From Pseudobdellovibrionaceae bacterium (GTDB lineage: Bacteria; Bdellovibrionota; Bdellovibrionia; Bdellovibrionales; JAMPXM01): a stretch of DNA of 60,515 nucleotides. Under the pieces are notes generated by a model. That model was not told the origin of the DNA. It saw only the letters and a list, made by a program, of their open reading frames with translations, and made no database searches. A program made the position numbers and the translations under genes. Positions 39,110 to 47,574 of the stretch are shown here, piece by piece (positions within the stretch are counted from its first letter, which is position 1; each line of letters begins with the position of its first letter). The stretch covers positions 1 to 60,515 of the forward strand of contig CANHQR010000017.1 in assembly GCA_947462815.1 (NCBI GenBank), read 5' to 3'.

Positions 39110-41365
39110 ATGGAACAAAGGCTCCTGCTGAATGAAATGAAGTGCGCGGGGTGCGTGAACAAAGTCGACTCCACGCTCCGAAAGATCGATGGGATCCAGA
39201 ACGTTCGCGTCAACTTACTAACCCAAGAAGCGCGCTTCGATCTGGAAGACGACGGCAAACCCGACCAAGTTCGGCAGCGGCAAGAGCTTCTCACGACTCA
39301 GGCCATTTCCCAGCTTGAATCCTTAGGCTACAAAGTGCAGTTGAAGTCGGAGGTCAAAGCCTCCACAGTTCGCGAGCTCGCCGACGCGCGCGTGCGCGAT
39401 GAGAAGTGGCGCGCGATCTTTGCGCTGGCTCTGACCTTACCCATGTTGCTGCCCATGCTGTGGTCGGTATGGCCCATGCCCTCGCCTGAGGTGCAGCTGT
39501 TGCTGACAGGCCTGGTGATGCTGGGGGTGGGCACCTCGTTCGCGAAGCGCGCCCTCGCCAATCTCCGCCACTTGAGTTTTACGATGGACGTGTTGGTGTT
39601 TCTCGGCACCACAACCGCCTTCGCCTACTCTGTCTATCGTTGGCAAATCCATCGAGGTCATCATACTCACCTGTTTTTTGAATCGGCCGCGGCGATCTTG
39701 GCCTTCGTACAACTCGGAAAGTGGATGGAGGCCGTGGCCAAGAGGCGCGCGGGCTCGGCCCTTGAGTCGCTCAAGCGTCTGCAACCCGAAATCGTGCGTG
39801 TGAAAACTCCCAAGGGCGTGATCGAGAGAACATTGGAAGCCTTGCAGCCCGGCCATCTCCTGGTGACGCGAAGTGGGGAGCGCATCGCCTGCGACGGCGT
39901 CATCGCCGAGGGTGCGGCGAGTATTGATGAGAGTTCGATGACGGGAGAGAGCGCACCTCGCTGGGTGACGGCGGGCGACGCCGTTTACGGAGGCGCACTG
40001 GTCCTCGACAGTGAGATCATCACGCGAGTGTCGCATGCCGCGGATCGCGGCCTGCTCGCGCAAATGCTGGAGGCGCTCGAAAACGCCCAAGCAAAAAAAG
40101 ATAAGATCGCCCGTCTCGTCGATCGTTGGAGTGCGGTATTCGTGCCGCTGATTCTCGGCATTTCGGCTCTCGTCGCAATTGGCTACGGCGCCGTGACGGG
40201 AGACTGGAGTGAAGGCCTCATTCGGGCGATTGCGATTCTGGTGATCGCTTGCCCTTGCGCCCTTGGACTCGCCACGCCGACGGCTGTGATGGTCGCCTTG
40301 GGTGAAGCCGCAAAGCGCGGATTCATCATTCGCGATCCCGGAATCTTTGAAGTCGCACCTCGGCTACATCGGGCAGCCTTCGATAAGACCGGCACACTCA
40401 CTCGCGGTGAGCCCACGCTGCGAGAGTTCAGCCTCAATGAGGTCGACCTCGCCGCCGCCGCGGCACTGCAGACAAGCAGTACCCATCCCCTCGCGTTATC
40501 GCTTTTGGCCGAAGCCAAGAACCAGCAGCTTCAGCTGCCGACAGCCGATGAGGTCCGCGTCGTCGCGGGATCTGGAATTCAAGGTCGGGTCGGACACGGC
40601 TCAACGGCGCGACATCTCGCACTCGGTTCGGAGCGGTGGATGCAGGAAATGGGTTTGCACCCCAGCGAGAATCTCGACGCGTCCGCAGCAGGCACGCTGA
40701 GTTTTCTTGCCGATCTTGGCGCCAAGCGAATTCTCGGGCACTTGCGTTTTGTCGACGAGCTAAGACCCGAGTCGGCCGAACTTATTGATGCTCTTCGCGC
40801 CCAGGGCGTGAAGGTCGCGCTGCTCTCCGGAGATCGACACGCTGAAGTGGCTCGAATCGCGCGCGAACTCAAAATCGATGAAGCTCACGGCGAAATGCGG
40901 CCGCAAGATAAGGTCGCATGGATTCAAGCCGCCCAAGCTCGCGGCGAACATGTCGCTATGCTGGGCGATGGCATCAACGACTCGGCAGCCCTCGCGCAGG
41001 CCGATCTCGGCGTCGCAGTCAGCAGCGCCACGGAGATCGCCGGTCAAGCCGCCGCAGTCGTTTTACTCAACCCTGATCCTCGATCGCTGTTGCGCGTGAT
41101 TCTTCTCGCCCGAGCCACGCATCGTAAACTCTGGCAGAATCTAGCATGGGCATTCGGATACAATCTCATCGCCGTCCCCATGGCGGCGACCGGTCAACTC
41201 ACTCCAACTCTCGCGACCTTCGCGATGGGCTTCAGCTCCGTCAGCGTTGTCGTTTCAAGTCTCCTCCTGATCTTGTCGGTGCGACGGGCCGAAGCGAAGG
41301 CCGGCCTCAGCGGCGAGACTCAAGTCGCTAAGTCCGCATTCGCGATCGCTGGAGGTGGACAATGA
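39110..41365 (+). CDS. copA: Copper-exporting P1B-type ATPase
   Basis: 751 residues. The N-terminal metal-binding domain has MKCAGCVNKVDSTL (CxxC). P-type motifs: TGES (about 276), ACPCALGLATP in the membrane (CPC, about 382), DKTGTLTRG (phosphorylated Asp, about 425), the P1B HP motif in SSTHPLA, and GDGINDSAALAQADLGVA (about 618). The last membrane helices contain FGYNLIAVPMA and MGFSSVSVVVSSLL, the YN and MxxSS residues characteristic of Cu(I) pumps. ATG 39110 is needed to complete the first strand of the metal-binding domain, yet it lies about where transcription should begin. cueR starts within its stop codon (4-bp overlap). Confidence 0.96.
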   Translation: MEQRLLLNEMKCAGCVNKVDSTLRKIDGIQNVRVNLLTQEARFDLEDDGKPDQVRQRQELLTTQAISQLESLGYKVQLKSEVKASTVRELADARVRDEKWRAIFALALTLPMLLPMLWSVWPMPSPEVQLLLTGLVMLGVGTSFAKRALANLRHLSFTMDVLVFLGTTTAFAYSVYRWQIHRGHHTHLFFESAAAILAFVQLGKWMEAVAKRRAGSALESLKRLQPEIVRVKTPKGVIERTLEALQPGHLLVTRSGERIACDGVIAEGAASIDESSMTGESAPRWVTAGDAVYGGALVLDSEIITRVSHAADRGLLAQMLEALENAQAKKDKIARLVDRWSAVFVPLILGISALVAIGYGAVTGDWSEGLIRAIAILVIACPCALGLATPTAVMVALGEAAKRGFIIRDPGIFEVAPRLHRAAFDKTGTLTRGEPTLREFSLNEVDLAAAAALQTSSTHPLALSLLAEAKNQQLQLPTADEVRVVAGSGIQGRVGHGSTARHLALGSERWMQEMGLHPSENLDASAAGTLSFLADLGAKRILGHLRFVDELRPESAELIDALRAQGVKVALLSGDRHAEVARIARELKIDEAHGEMRPQDKVAWIQAAQARGEHVAMLGDGINDSAALAQADLGVAVSSATEIAGQAAAVVLLNPDPRSLLRVILLARATHRKLWQNLAWAFGYNLIAVPMAATGQLTPTLATFAMGFSSVSVVVSSLLLILSVRRAEAKAGLSGETQVAKSAFAIAGGGQ

Positions 41366-41772
41366 GAGGCGTCTACAACATTGGCCAGGCCTCTCACCTC
41401 AGTGGCGTTACCGCTAAAATGATCCGGCATTATGAGGCCATCGGCCTCTTGCCCGAAGCCAAGAGAACCGAATCGGGTTATCGCCAATACTCCAACGAAG
41501 ACGTGCACACTTTACGCTTCGTCAAAACTTCGCGCGACTTAGGTTTTTCCCTGCAAGAGATTCAGCAACTCCTTTCGCTTTGGTTCAACAAGCGCCGAGC
41601 GAGTCGCGATGTCCATCGGCTCGTGGAGAAACATGTGGATGAACTGAATCAAAAGATCATGGATCTCGAGCGCATGCGTGACTCACTCAAAAAACTCGCG
41701 CAATGTTGTCATGGCGACGAGAGACCTGAATGCCCCATCCTCGATCAACTCGCTGAGGGAGAGTCCACTTGA
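41362..41772 (+). CDS. cueR: MerR-family copper-responsive regulator (CueR-like)
   Basis: 136 residues. The N-terminal winged helix-turn-helix (YNIGQASHLSGVTAKMIRHYEAIGLLPEAKRTESGYRQY) is typical MerR. A dimerisation coiled coil follows (VEKHVDELNQKIMDLERMRDSL). The metal loop is QCCHGDERPECPI, with Cys116 and Cys124 eight residues apart as in CueR Cys112/Cys120, which reads Cu(I) and Ag(I). Its likely target is the operator at 39073-39103, giving feedback control of its own operon. The start overlaps copA by 4 bp, and cusA starts within its stop. Confidence 0.93.
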   Translation: MRGVYNIGQASHLSGVTAKMIRHYEAIGLLPEAKRTESGYRQYSNEDVHTLRFVKTSRDLGFSLQEIQQLLSLWFNKRRASRDVHRLVEKHVDELNQKIMDLERMRDSLKKLAQCCHGDERPECPILDQLAEGEST

Positions 41773-44700
41773 ACCCTTCATCACCGACGCCTCATCCTAT
41801 AGAAACCGATCACTCCCCACTCGACCGCCTCATTCATTGGTCGCTGCGCAATCGCCTGCTCGTCCTCGCATTTTCAGCCTTGGTTCTGGCTTGGGGCGGC
41901 TACGCGATCACGCATCTTCCCGTCGATGTGTTTCCCGACCTCAACAAACCGACGATCTCGGTGATGACCGAGGCTGAGGGCCTCGCCCCGGAGGAAACCG
42001 AAACTCTGGTGACAATTCCAATCGAGAGCGCCCTCCTGGGACTGCCAGATGTCGAGCGCGTTCGCTCGCAGTCCGGCGCGGGACTGAGCATAGTTTGGGT
42101 GGAGTTCGATTGGGACACGGACGTCTACCGAAACCGTCAGTTGGTGCAAGAGCGGCTAGCGATCGCGCGAGAGCGCTTGCCTCGCGACGTCCTGCCTCAG
42201 CTCGGACCGATTTCCTCGATCATGGGTGAAATCCAATTGGTCGGACTGGTGGCCGAAAAGGGCGCCGACCTGAGCCCTCTCGAGCTTCGCAATTTTGCCG
42301 ACTGGGTGGTACGGCCTCGTCTGATGGCCATCAACGGCGTCTCACAAGTCGTCGCCATCGGCGGCGGCGTTCGTCAGTATCAAATTCTACTGAGTGCCGA
42401 AAAGATTCAACAGCGCCAGTTGTCTCTGGCGACTATCGAGCATTCGATCGCGGAGATCTCCAAGAACACCTCGGGCGGCTTTATTGATTTGGACCAGCGC
42501 GAAAACCTGATCCGCATCATCGGCGGGGTCCGCGAAAAGGAAGAGATTCTCAATTCCTTTATGGGCTATCACCTCGGCCAGCCCGTGCGCGTCCGAGACG
42601 TCGCCACCGTCATCGAGGGCCCTCGCACGAAACGCGGCGATGCGAGCATCAACGCTGAGCCCGGCATCATTCTCAGCGTCCAGAAGGCGCCCGGCGCTTC
42701 GACGCTGGACCTCGCGAAGAGTCTCGATGTCGCCTTTGACGAGCTCGAACGACAGCTACCCGGGCAAGTGAAGTTGCATCGAAATCTCTTTCGTCAGGCC
42801 ACGTTCATAGAAACATCGGTTCACAATGTGATCGAGGCGCTGCGCGATGGATCGCTTCTCGTCATCGTTGTTCTCATGATGTTCCTCGCAAATCTCCGAA
42901 CCACAGCGATCACCTTAACCGCGATCCCCTTGAGCTTCGCCGTCTCTGCCCTGGTCTTCGAGCTGATGGGCATGACCGTCAACACCATGACGCTTGGCGG
43001 GTTGGCCGTCGCAATTGGTGAACTCGTCGACGATGCGATTGTCGACGTTGAAAACGTGTATCGACGCTTGCGGGAGAACGCCCTGAAGGCCGTACCGGAT
43101 CCGATCCTCGGTGTTGTGTTTCAGGCGTCCAGTGAAGTGCGAAACTCCATCGTCATCGCCACCCTCATTGTGATCGCTGTATTCTTCCCCCTGTTCGCAA
43201 TGAGCGGCATCGAAGGTCGCCTTTTCGCTCCCTTGGGGGTCGCCTATGTCGTCTCGATTCTCGCTTCGATGTTCGTCTCGCTGACACTCACGCCCGTGCT
43301 TTGCTCTTACCTTCTCGGCGGTCGTCAACTCAAAGAGCAATCTGAAACGCGCTTGGCGCGTTGGCTGAAGGCTCGACAGGCGGCATTTCTACGCGTGTGG
43401 TTGAATCGTAGCGGTTGGTGGCTCGCACCCGTCGCCGCGCTGTTTTTGTTCACCACCCTCATCGCCTTTCGCATGGACCGCGACTTTCTACCGCAGTTCA
43501 ATGAGGGAACAGCGACGATCAACTTACTCCTTGATCCCGGAGTCTCGCTGACCGAGTCGAATCGAATCGGTCAAGAGGCCGAACGCCTGATCGCCGCTGT
43601 GCCCGAAGTCCTATCCGTCTCAAGACGGACAGGGCGTGCGGAGATGGATGAGCATGCCGAGGGCGTTCACTATTCCGAAATCGACGTCGATTTTAAACCC
43701 TTGGAGGATTGGCGTAAGGGTCAGAGCAAAGAGAGCGTTCTGGAGGAGATCCGCTCACAGCTTGAAAAACTATCCGGCGTTTACTTCAATATTGGCCAGC
43801 CGATCTCGCACCGCCTCGATCACCTCACTTCGGGAGTTCGCGCTCAAATCGCCTTGAAAATCTTTGGCGAAGACCTCGCTGAACTTCGAGCCAAGGCCGC
43901 CGAAGTCGAGGGCGCACTTCAAAATATTGATGGTTTGGTGGATTTGCAGGTAGAGAGCCAAGCGCTGATTCCTCAGTTGAAGATTCAGATTCTTCGCGAG
44001 GAAGCCTCGCGCTACGGACTGACGACGGGCGATTTGGCGGATCTCTTGGAGCAAGCCCTCCAAGGGCGCGTTGTCGGACAAGTGATCGAAGGTCAACGCA
44101 GCGTCGATCTATTTTTGCGCTTTGATGAAGAGTCGCGGCGCAATCCCGAGCTGATCTCAAACACCATCGTAAAAGTCATGCCAGACGGACAAAGAATTCG
44201 CGTTGCCGATGTGGCCGACGTGTATGAGGCGGAAGGGCCTAACCTGATCGCTCGCGAAAATGCCTTACGCCGAATCGTGGTCTCAGCCAATACCTCGGGT
44301 CGCGCACTCTCGCCCGTGGTCGATGAGATTCGCAAGGCTCTCGATGACAAGGTCAAATTCGAAAGCGGTCTCAGCTATTCCATCGAAGGACAGTTTGAGT
44401 CTCAGGTGCGTGCCACGAGATTGATGACCGGACTTGGAGTGCTGTCGCTGATCCTCATCTTCACCATTCTGACGACCCACTTTAAATCGGCTTGGATGGC
44501 GGGCCAAGTCATGCTGAACGTCCCTCTGGCCCTGATCGGCGGCGTGCTCGCCATGCAGATCACCCAAATGCCGATGACCATTGCAAGCCTGCTGGCACTT
44601 GTGACGCTTGCTGGAATCGCCTCGCGAAATGGCATCATGATGCTTTCGCACTACTTACACCTCATGCGCTTTGAAGGTGAAAAATTCACCCTCGAAATGG

Positions 44701-44948
44701 TGGTGCGCGGCTCTTGTGAACGCCTCATTCCGGTCTTGATGACAGCGCTCACGGCGATCCTCGCCCTGTTGCCACTTCTCGTGGCGGCCGGAGCTCCCGG
44801 CAAAGAGATCTTGCATCCGCTCGCCGTGGTGATCACCGGTGGATTGCTGTCCTCGACGGCCTTGGATCTTGTCGTTACCCCCATGGTCTTCTGGAAGTTC
44901 AGCCGGAAAGCCGCGGAGCAAAGCTTAGCCAAAATGAAGTTCATTTAA
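41769..44948 (+). CDS. Heavy-metal RND efflux pump, CusA/CzcA family
   Basis: 1059 residues, a full-length inner-membrane trimeric pump. It starts at TTG 41769, overlapping the cueR stop (TTGA). The N-terminus has the first membrane span then ITHLPVDVFPDLNKPTISVMTEAEGLAPEE, diagnostic of the heavy-metal RND group. Span 4 carries GELVDDAIVDVENVYRRLREN, the proton-relay motif. The second half repeats the fold (RMDRDFLPQFNEGTATINLLLDPGVSL, VTLAGIASRNGIMMLSHYLH). With copA and cueR next door, copper or silver is the likely substrate. A canonical pump needs an adaptor, and none is encoded nearby. Confidence 0.95.
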   Translation: MNPSSPTPHPIETDHSPLDRLIHWSLRNRLLVLAFSALVLAWGGYAITHLPVDVFPDLNKPTISVMTEAEGLAPEETETLVTIPIESALLGLPDVERVRSQSGAGLSIVWVEFDWDTDVYRNRQLVQERLAIARERLPRDVLPQLGPISSIMGEIQLVGLVAEKGADLSPLELRNFADWVVRPRLMAINGVSQVVAIGGGVRQYQILLSAEKIQQRQLSLATIEHSIAEISKNTSGGFIDLDQRENLIRIIGGVREKEEILNSFMGYHLGQPVRVRDVATVIEGPRTKRGDASINAEPGIILSVQKAPGASTLDLAKSLDVAFDELERQLPGQVKLHRNLFRQATFIETSVHNVIEALRDGSLLVIVVLMMFLANLRTTAITLTAIPLSFAVSALVFELMGMTVNTMTLGGLAVAIGELVDDAIVDVENVYRRLRENALKAVPDPILGVVFQASSEVRNSIVIATLIVIAVFFPLFAMSGIEGRLFAPLGVAYVVSILASMFVSLTLTPVLCSYLLGGRQLKEQSETRLARWLKARQAAFLRVWLNRSGWWLAPVAALFLFTTLIAFRMDRDFLPQFNEGTATINLLLDPGVSLTESNRIGQEAERLIAAVPEVLSVSRRTGRAEMDEHAEGVHYSEIDVDFKPLEDWRKGQSKESVLEEIRSQLEKLSGVYFNIGQPISHRLDHLTSGVRAQIALKIFGEDLAELRAKAAEVEGALQNIDGLVDLQVESQALIPQLKIQILREEASRYGLTTGDLADLLEQALQGRVVGQVIEGQRSVDLFLRFDEESRRNPELISNTIVKVMPDGQRIRVADVADVYEAEGPNLIARENALRRIVVSANTSGRALSPVVDEIRKALDDKVKFESGLSYSIEGQFESQVRATRLMTGLGVLSLILIFTILTTHFKSAWMAGQVMLNVPLALIGGVLAMQITQMPMTIASLLALVTLAGIASRNGIMMLSHYLHLMRFEGEKFTLEMVVRGSCERLIPVLMTALTAILALLPLLVAAGAPGKEILHPLAVVITGGLLSSTALDLVVTPMVFWKFSRKAAEQSLAKMKFI

Positions 44949-44989
44949 CTCGTCTATTTAACTCGTCCATCAACAACAAGGAGTTTGGC

Positions 44990-45451
44990 GTGTCTCAAAA
45001 CCCACAAACAAAAATCACTCAAGTTCTCATGGCATCATCTTTCGCGATGCTGACTGTCTTCGCTCTCGTCTCGTTCAGCCATCAGGCCCAAGCCCATGAG
45101 GGACATCACGCACCCGTGAAGCTCAAGTCGAAGTACGGTGGCATGGTGAAAGCCGGCAAAGCCTTGGATCTTGAATATCGCGTCCAGCAGGGCGAATTGA
45201 AGGTTTGGCCACGAGCTCACGAAGGCGAACAACTTAAAGACGTGAAGATCGCAGCGACTCTGACTCCTCCGCGTGGAAAATCTCAAGCACTTCCGCTCAA
45301 CTGGGATACGGCGACGGGCCTTGCCGTTGCGAAGCTCGACTTCGGCAAATCGCATCGTTTAGCGATCGAAATCAGACTCGAGGCGATGGCTGACGTGAAC
45401 GGTCAACTGACCGCCATCCAAGAGCAATTCAAGTTTCAGGCTGAGAAGTGA
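44990..45451 (+). CDS. Small periplasmic His-containing protein, resembling the beta domain of some RND adaptors
   Basis: 153 residues from GTG 44990, with AAGGAG 7 nt upstream. A signal peptide ends at HQAQA, and the mature protein starts HEGHHAP, a plausible metal-binding end. The body (KYGGMVKAGKALDLEYRV, ELKVWPRAHEGEQLKDVKIAATLTPPRGKSQALPL, then HRLAIEIRLEAMADVNGQ) has the pattern I recall from a beta domain that precedes or follows the HlyD part of some CzcB/CusB-type adaptors (GG-V...ELQI...VYAY.DG..L...V..). The coiled-coil hairpin and lipoyl parts of an adaptor are absent. It overlaps the next gene by 4 bp (GTGA). Confidence 0.7.
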   Translation: MSQNPQTKITQVLMASSFAMLTVFALVSFSHQAQAHEGHHAPVKLKSKYGGMVKAGKALDLEYRVQQGELKVWPRAHEGEQLKDVKIAATLTPPRGKSQALPLNWDTATGLAVAKLDFGKSHRLAIEIRLEAMADVNGQLTAIQEQFKFQAEK

Positions 45452-46845
45452 GGTCGAGAGTGTCCAATTGCCGTGAGCTCCTGAGCTGTCGTCGCGATCG
45501 ATTTCCAGTGCGCCATCTGCGGAAGGCCGAACATTCCAAGACGCTTCATCGAACTTCATCGGGACCCTACTGGCGGCAGGCGGCTGGCGCGACGATCCTC
45601 ATACTCTCTCTGGCGACCGGGACAACATACGCTGATCCCGCTCGCGAAGCTTCGGCTCGATCTAACTTGGCTACTACGAATTCAGCCGAATCGGCACCGA
45701 CAGGGCATCGCCATTTGAGCCTCGAAGAGGCCATTGCATCCGCACCGAATGTGAAAGCGGCTGAACTCACTTTCAAGGCTCGGCAGTCCGCGACTCGCTT
45801 GTTCCAGTCGGCCTACGGACCACGCGTCGATGCCTTTTTCGGCGCACAAGATAAACGCGAAGGCCCGGAATTGGATCGCGGCGGAATTGCGGGCGTGGAA
45901 CTGAAGTGGAACCTATGGCGCGGCGGCGGAGATCGCGCCCGCCTCCAGCAAGGTGAAGCCGAAGTCGCGATCGCCGAGATCGAATACCGTCGGCAACAAC
46001 AAATCATGCGAGGCGAACTCTTGATGAAGGTTGGGCGCGCCTTGATGGCCCACGAACTCGTGATGATCGAAGAGCGCGAGCTGACCTTAAATCAAGAGCA
46101 CAGCGACATGGCTCAACGCAAAGTTGCAGCGGGTCTCACCAGCCGCATCGACAAGCTCGAGTTTGAGTTGCGACGCAACGAGATCGAAGCCCGCCTCGAA
46201 GACTATCGAACGCAACTTCAGGATCAACTCGCGCGCCTCGCGAGCTTCGGCTTGGGCGATCCCAAAAGCTCCCCGGAGTTGACGCAGGCCTGGCGCGAGC
46301 ACTTGAAACTGAATCCTCGGCTTCAAGAATCTCTCGAGATCTTGGCGGCGGAACCGATCGTGCGCGTTCAGCAGCTCCAGGCGGACTCGGCCAAATCAAC
46401 CCGCTGGGGCGAACTCGATCTGCTCGCCTCGGCGGGCCGACTACGGGCCGTCGATCAGCGCACCGACTTCGATGATCGGCACTTTGAATTGAAAATCCGA
46501 ATTCCTCTGTGGGCCAGTGGACAAATCCAATCCAGAGTGGATGAGGCCCAAGCTTTTCTCTCGCGCGAAGAGAGCCGGCTCAGCGAACTGCGGCGGCAAA
46601 AGCAGGTCGAACGCTTAGATCTAGAGCGCCAGGTCTCAAGCACTCGACGACTTCTCGATCTCGCCAAGTCTCGCGTGCAAAGGGCGCAGAACTATTTTGA
46701 CATGACGACAGCCGAGTACCGTCGCGGTATCAAAAACTCTCCGGACCTTGCATCGGCATCGGAGTTGCTATTTGAGGCCCACAAGCACCGAGCCGAGCTC
46801 GAACTTCGGCTCGGGGAACTTCTGGCAAAAACACTGGCATTTTGA
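45448..46845 (+). CDS. TolC-family outer membrane efflux protein
   Basis: 465 residues from GTG 45448, with the start codon inside the previous stop. A long basic N-region and hydrophobic stretch (AAGATILILSLATGTTYA) give a late signal peptide. The mature part has the TolC repeat pattern: HLSLEEAIASAPNVKAAELTFKARQSATRLFQSAYGPRVDAFFG, IAGVELKWNLWRGGGDRARLQQGEAE, long helices, then FELKIRIPLWASGQIQSRVDEAQAFLSREESRL in the second repeat. It would form the exit duct for the RND pump. The 3' end is 7 bp from thiQ, convergent. Confidence 0.88.
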   Translation: MRSRVSNCRELLSCRRDRFPVRHLRKAEHSKTLHRTSSGPYWRQAAGATILILSLATGTTYADPAREASARSNLATTNSAESAPTGHRHLSLEEAIASAPNVKAAELTFKARQSATRLFQSAYGPRVDAFFGAQDKREGPELDRGGIAGVELKWNLWRGGGDRARLQQGEAEVAIAEIEYRRQQQIMRGELLMKVGRALMAHELVMIEERELTLNQEHSDMAQRKVAAGLTSRIDKLEFELRRNEIEARLEDYRTQLQDQLARLASFGLGDPKSSPELTQAWREHLKLNPRLQESLEILAAEPIVRVQQLQADSAKSTRWGELDLLASAGRLRAVDQRTDFDDRHFELKIRIPLWASGQIQSRVDEAQAFLSREESRLSELRRQKQVERLDLERQVSSTRRLLDLAKSRVQRAQNYFDMTTAEYRRGIKNSPDLASASELLFEAHKHRAELELRLGELLAKTLAF

Positions 46846-46852
46846 GATCGAC

Positions 46853-47506
46853 TCATTTGCTAGATCGCAGACGTCCGTTCTCGATATCGATGACTTTGGT
46901 CGCCAAAGCATCGACGTCTGCAGGGTCGTGCGTGACGAGTAGCGCGGGACAAGCCTCTTCATGCAGCACCTGCTGGAGAAGCTGACGCGCCTCAGCCCGC
47001 AAGTCTTGATCGAGAGCTGCGAAAGGTTCATCGAGAAGTAGAAATCGCGGCTGCCCGATGAGAGCTCGCGCCAAAGCCACACGCTGCTTTTCACCGCCTG
47101 AAAGCTTTTCGGCTCGCCGTTCGAGGATCGGCTCGAGACTCAGTCGCTGGATCAAGCGCCTCAAACGATTCGCGGTCGAAGCTGGATCTAAACCTCGAGC
47201 TTCTGCAGCGAAGCTCAGGTTTTGCTGGGCACTCAAATGCGGGAAGAGTTCATAGCTCTGAAAGACAACGCCCAGACGCCGATCGCGTACGGAAAGTTCG
47301 GCGAGATTGATTTCACGTCCTTGATCTTGGATCCACCACTCGAAACCGTCGCAAGGCTCAAGGCCCGTCAGAATTCGCAGCACGCTGGTTTTTCCGGATC
47401 CCGAGGGGCCTCGCAAGACGGTCACGCCTTGATCACTCAATTCCATCAACGGAATTTCAAGACGGAAGCCGTCGTAGTCCTTGATGAGACCGCGAATCTG
47501 GGACAT
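46853..47506 (-). CDS. thiQ: ABC transporter ATPase, ThiQ-like (thiamine)
   Basis: 217 residues. Walker A GPSGSGKTS, Q-loop VVFQSYELFPHLSAQQNL, signature LSGGEKQRVALARAL, Walker B RFLLLDEPFAALD and the H-loop LLVTHDPADVDAL are all intact. Short length and position after the permease fit ThiQ of the thiBPQ thiamine/thiamine-pyrophosphate importer. It lies 68 bp after the permease gene on the same strand. Confidence 0.87.
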   Translation of the reverse strand: MSQIRGLIKDYDGFRLEIPLMELSDQGVTVLRGPSGSGKTSVLRILTGLEPCDGFEWWIQDQGREINLAELSVRDRRLGVVFQSYELFPHLSAQQNLSFAAEARGLDPASTANRLRRLIQRLSLEPILERRAEKLSGGEKQRVALARALIGQPRFLLLDEPFAALDQDLRAEARQLLQQVLHEEACPALLVTHDPADVDALATKVIDIENGRLRSSK

Positions 47507-47574
47507 GTCACTTCCTCCTGCGAGCTTCGAAAATGGACTTCCAGAACGAACTTCAGAGCCTCAAAATCCCCAGC

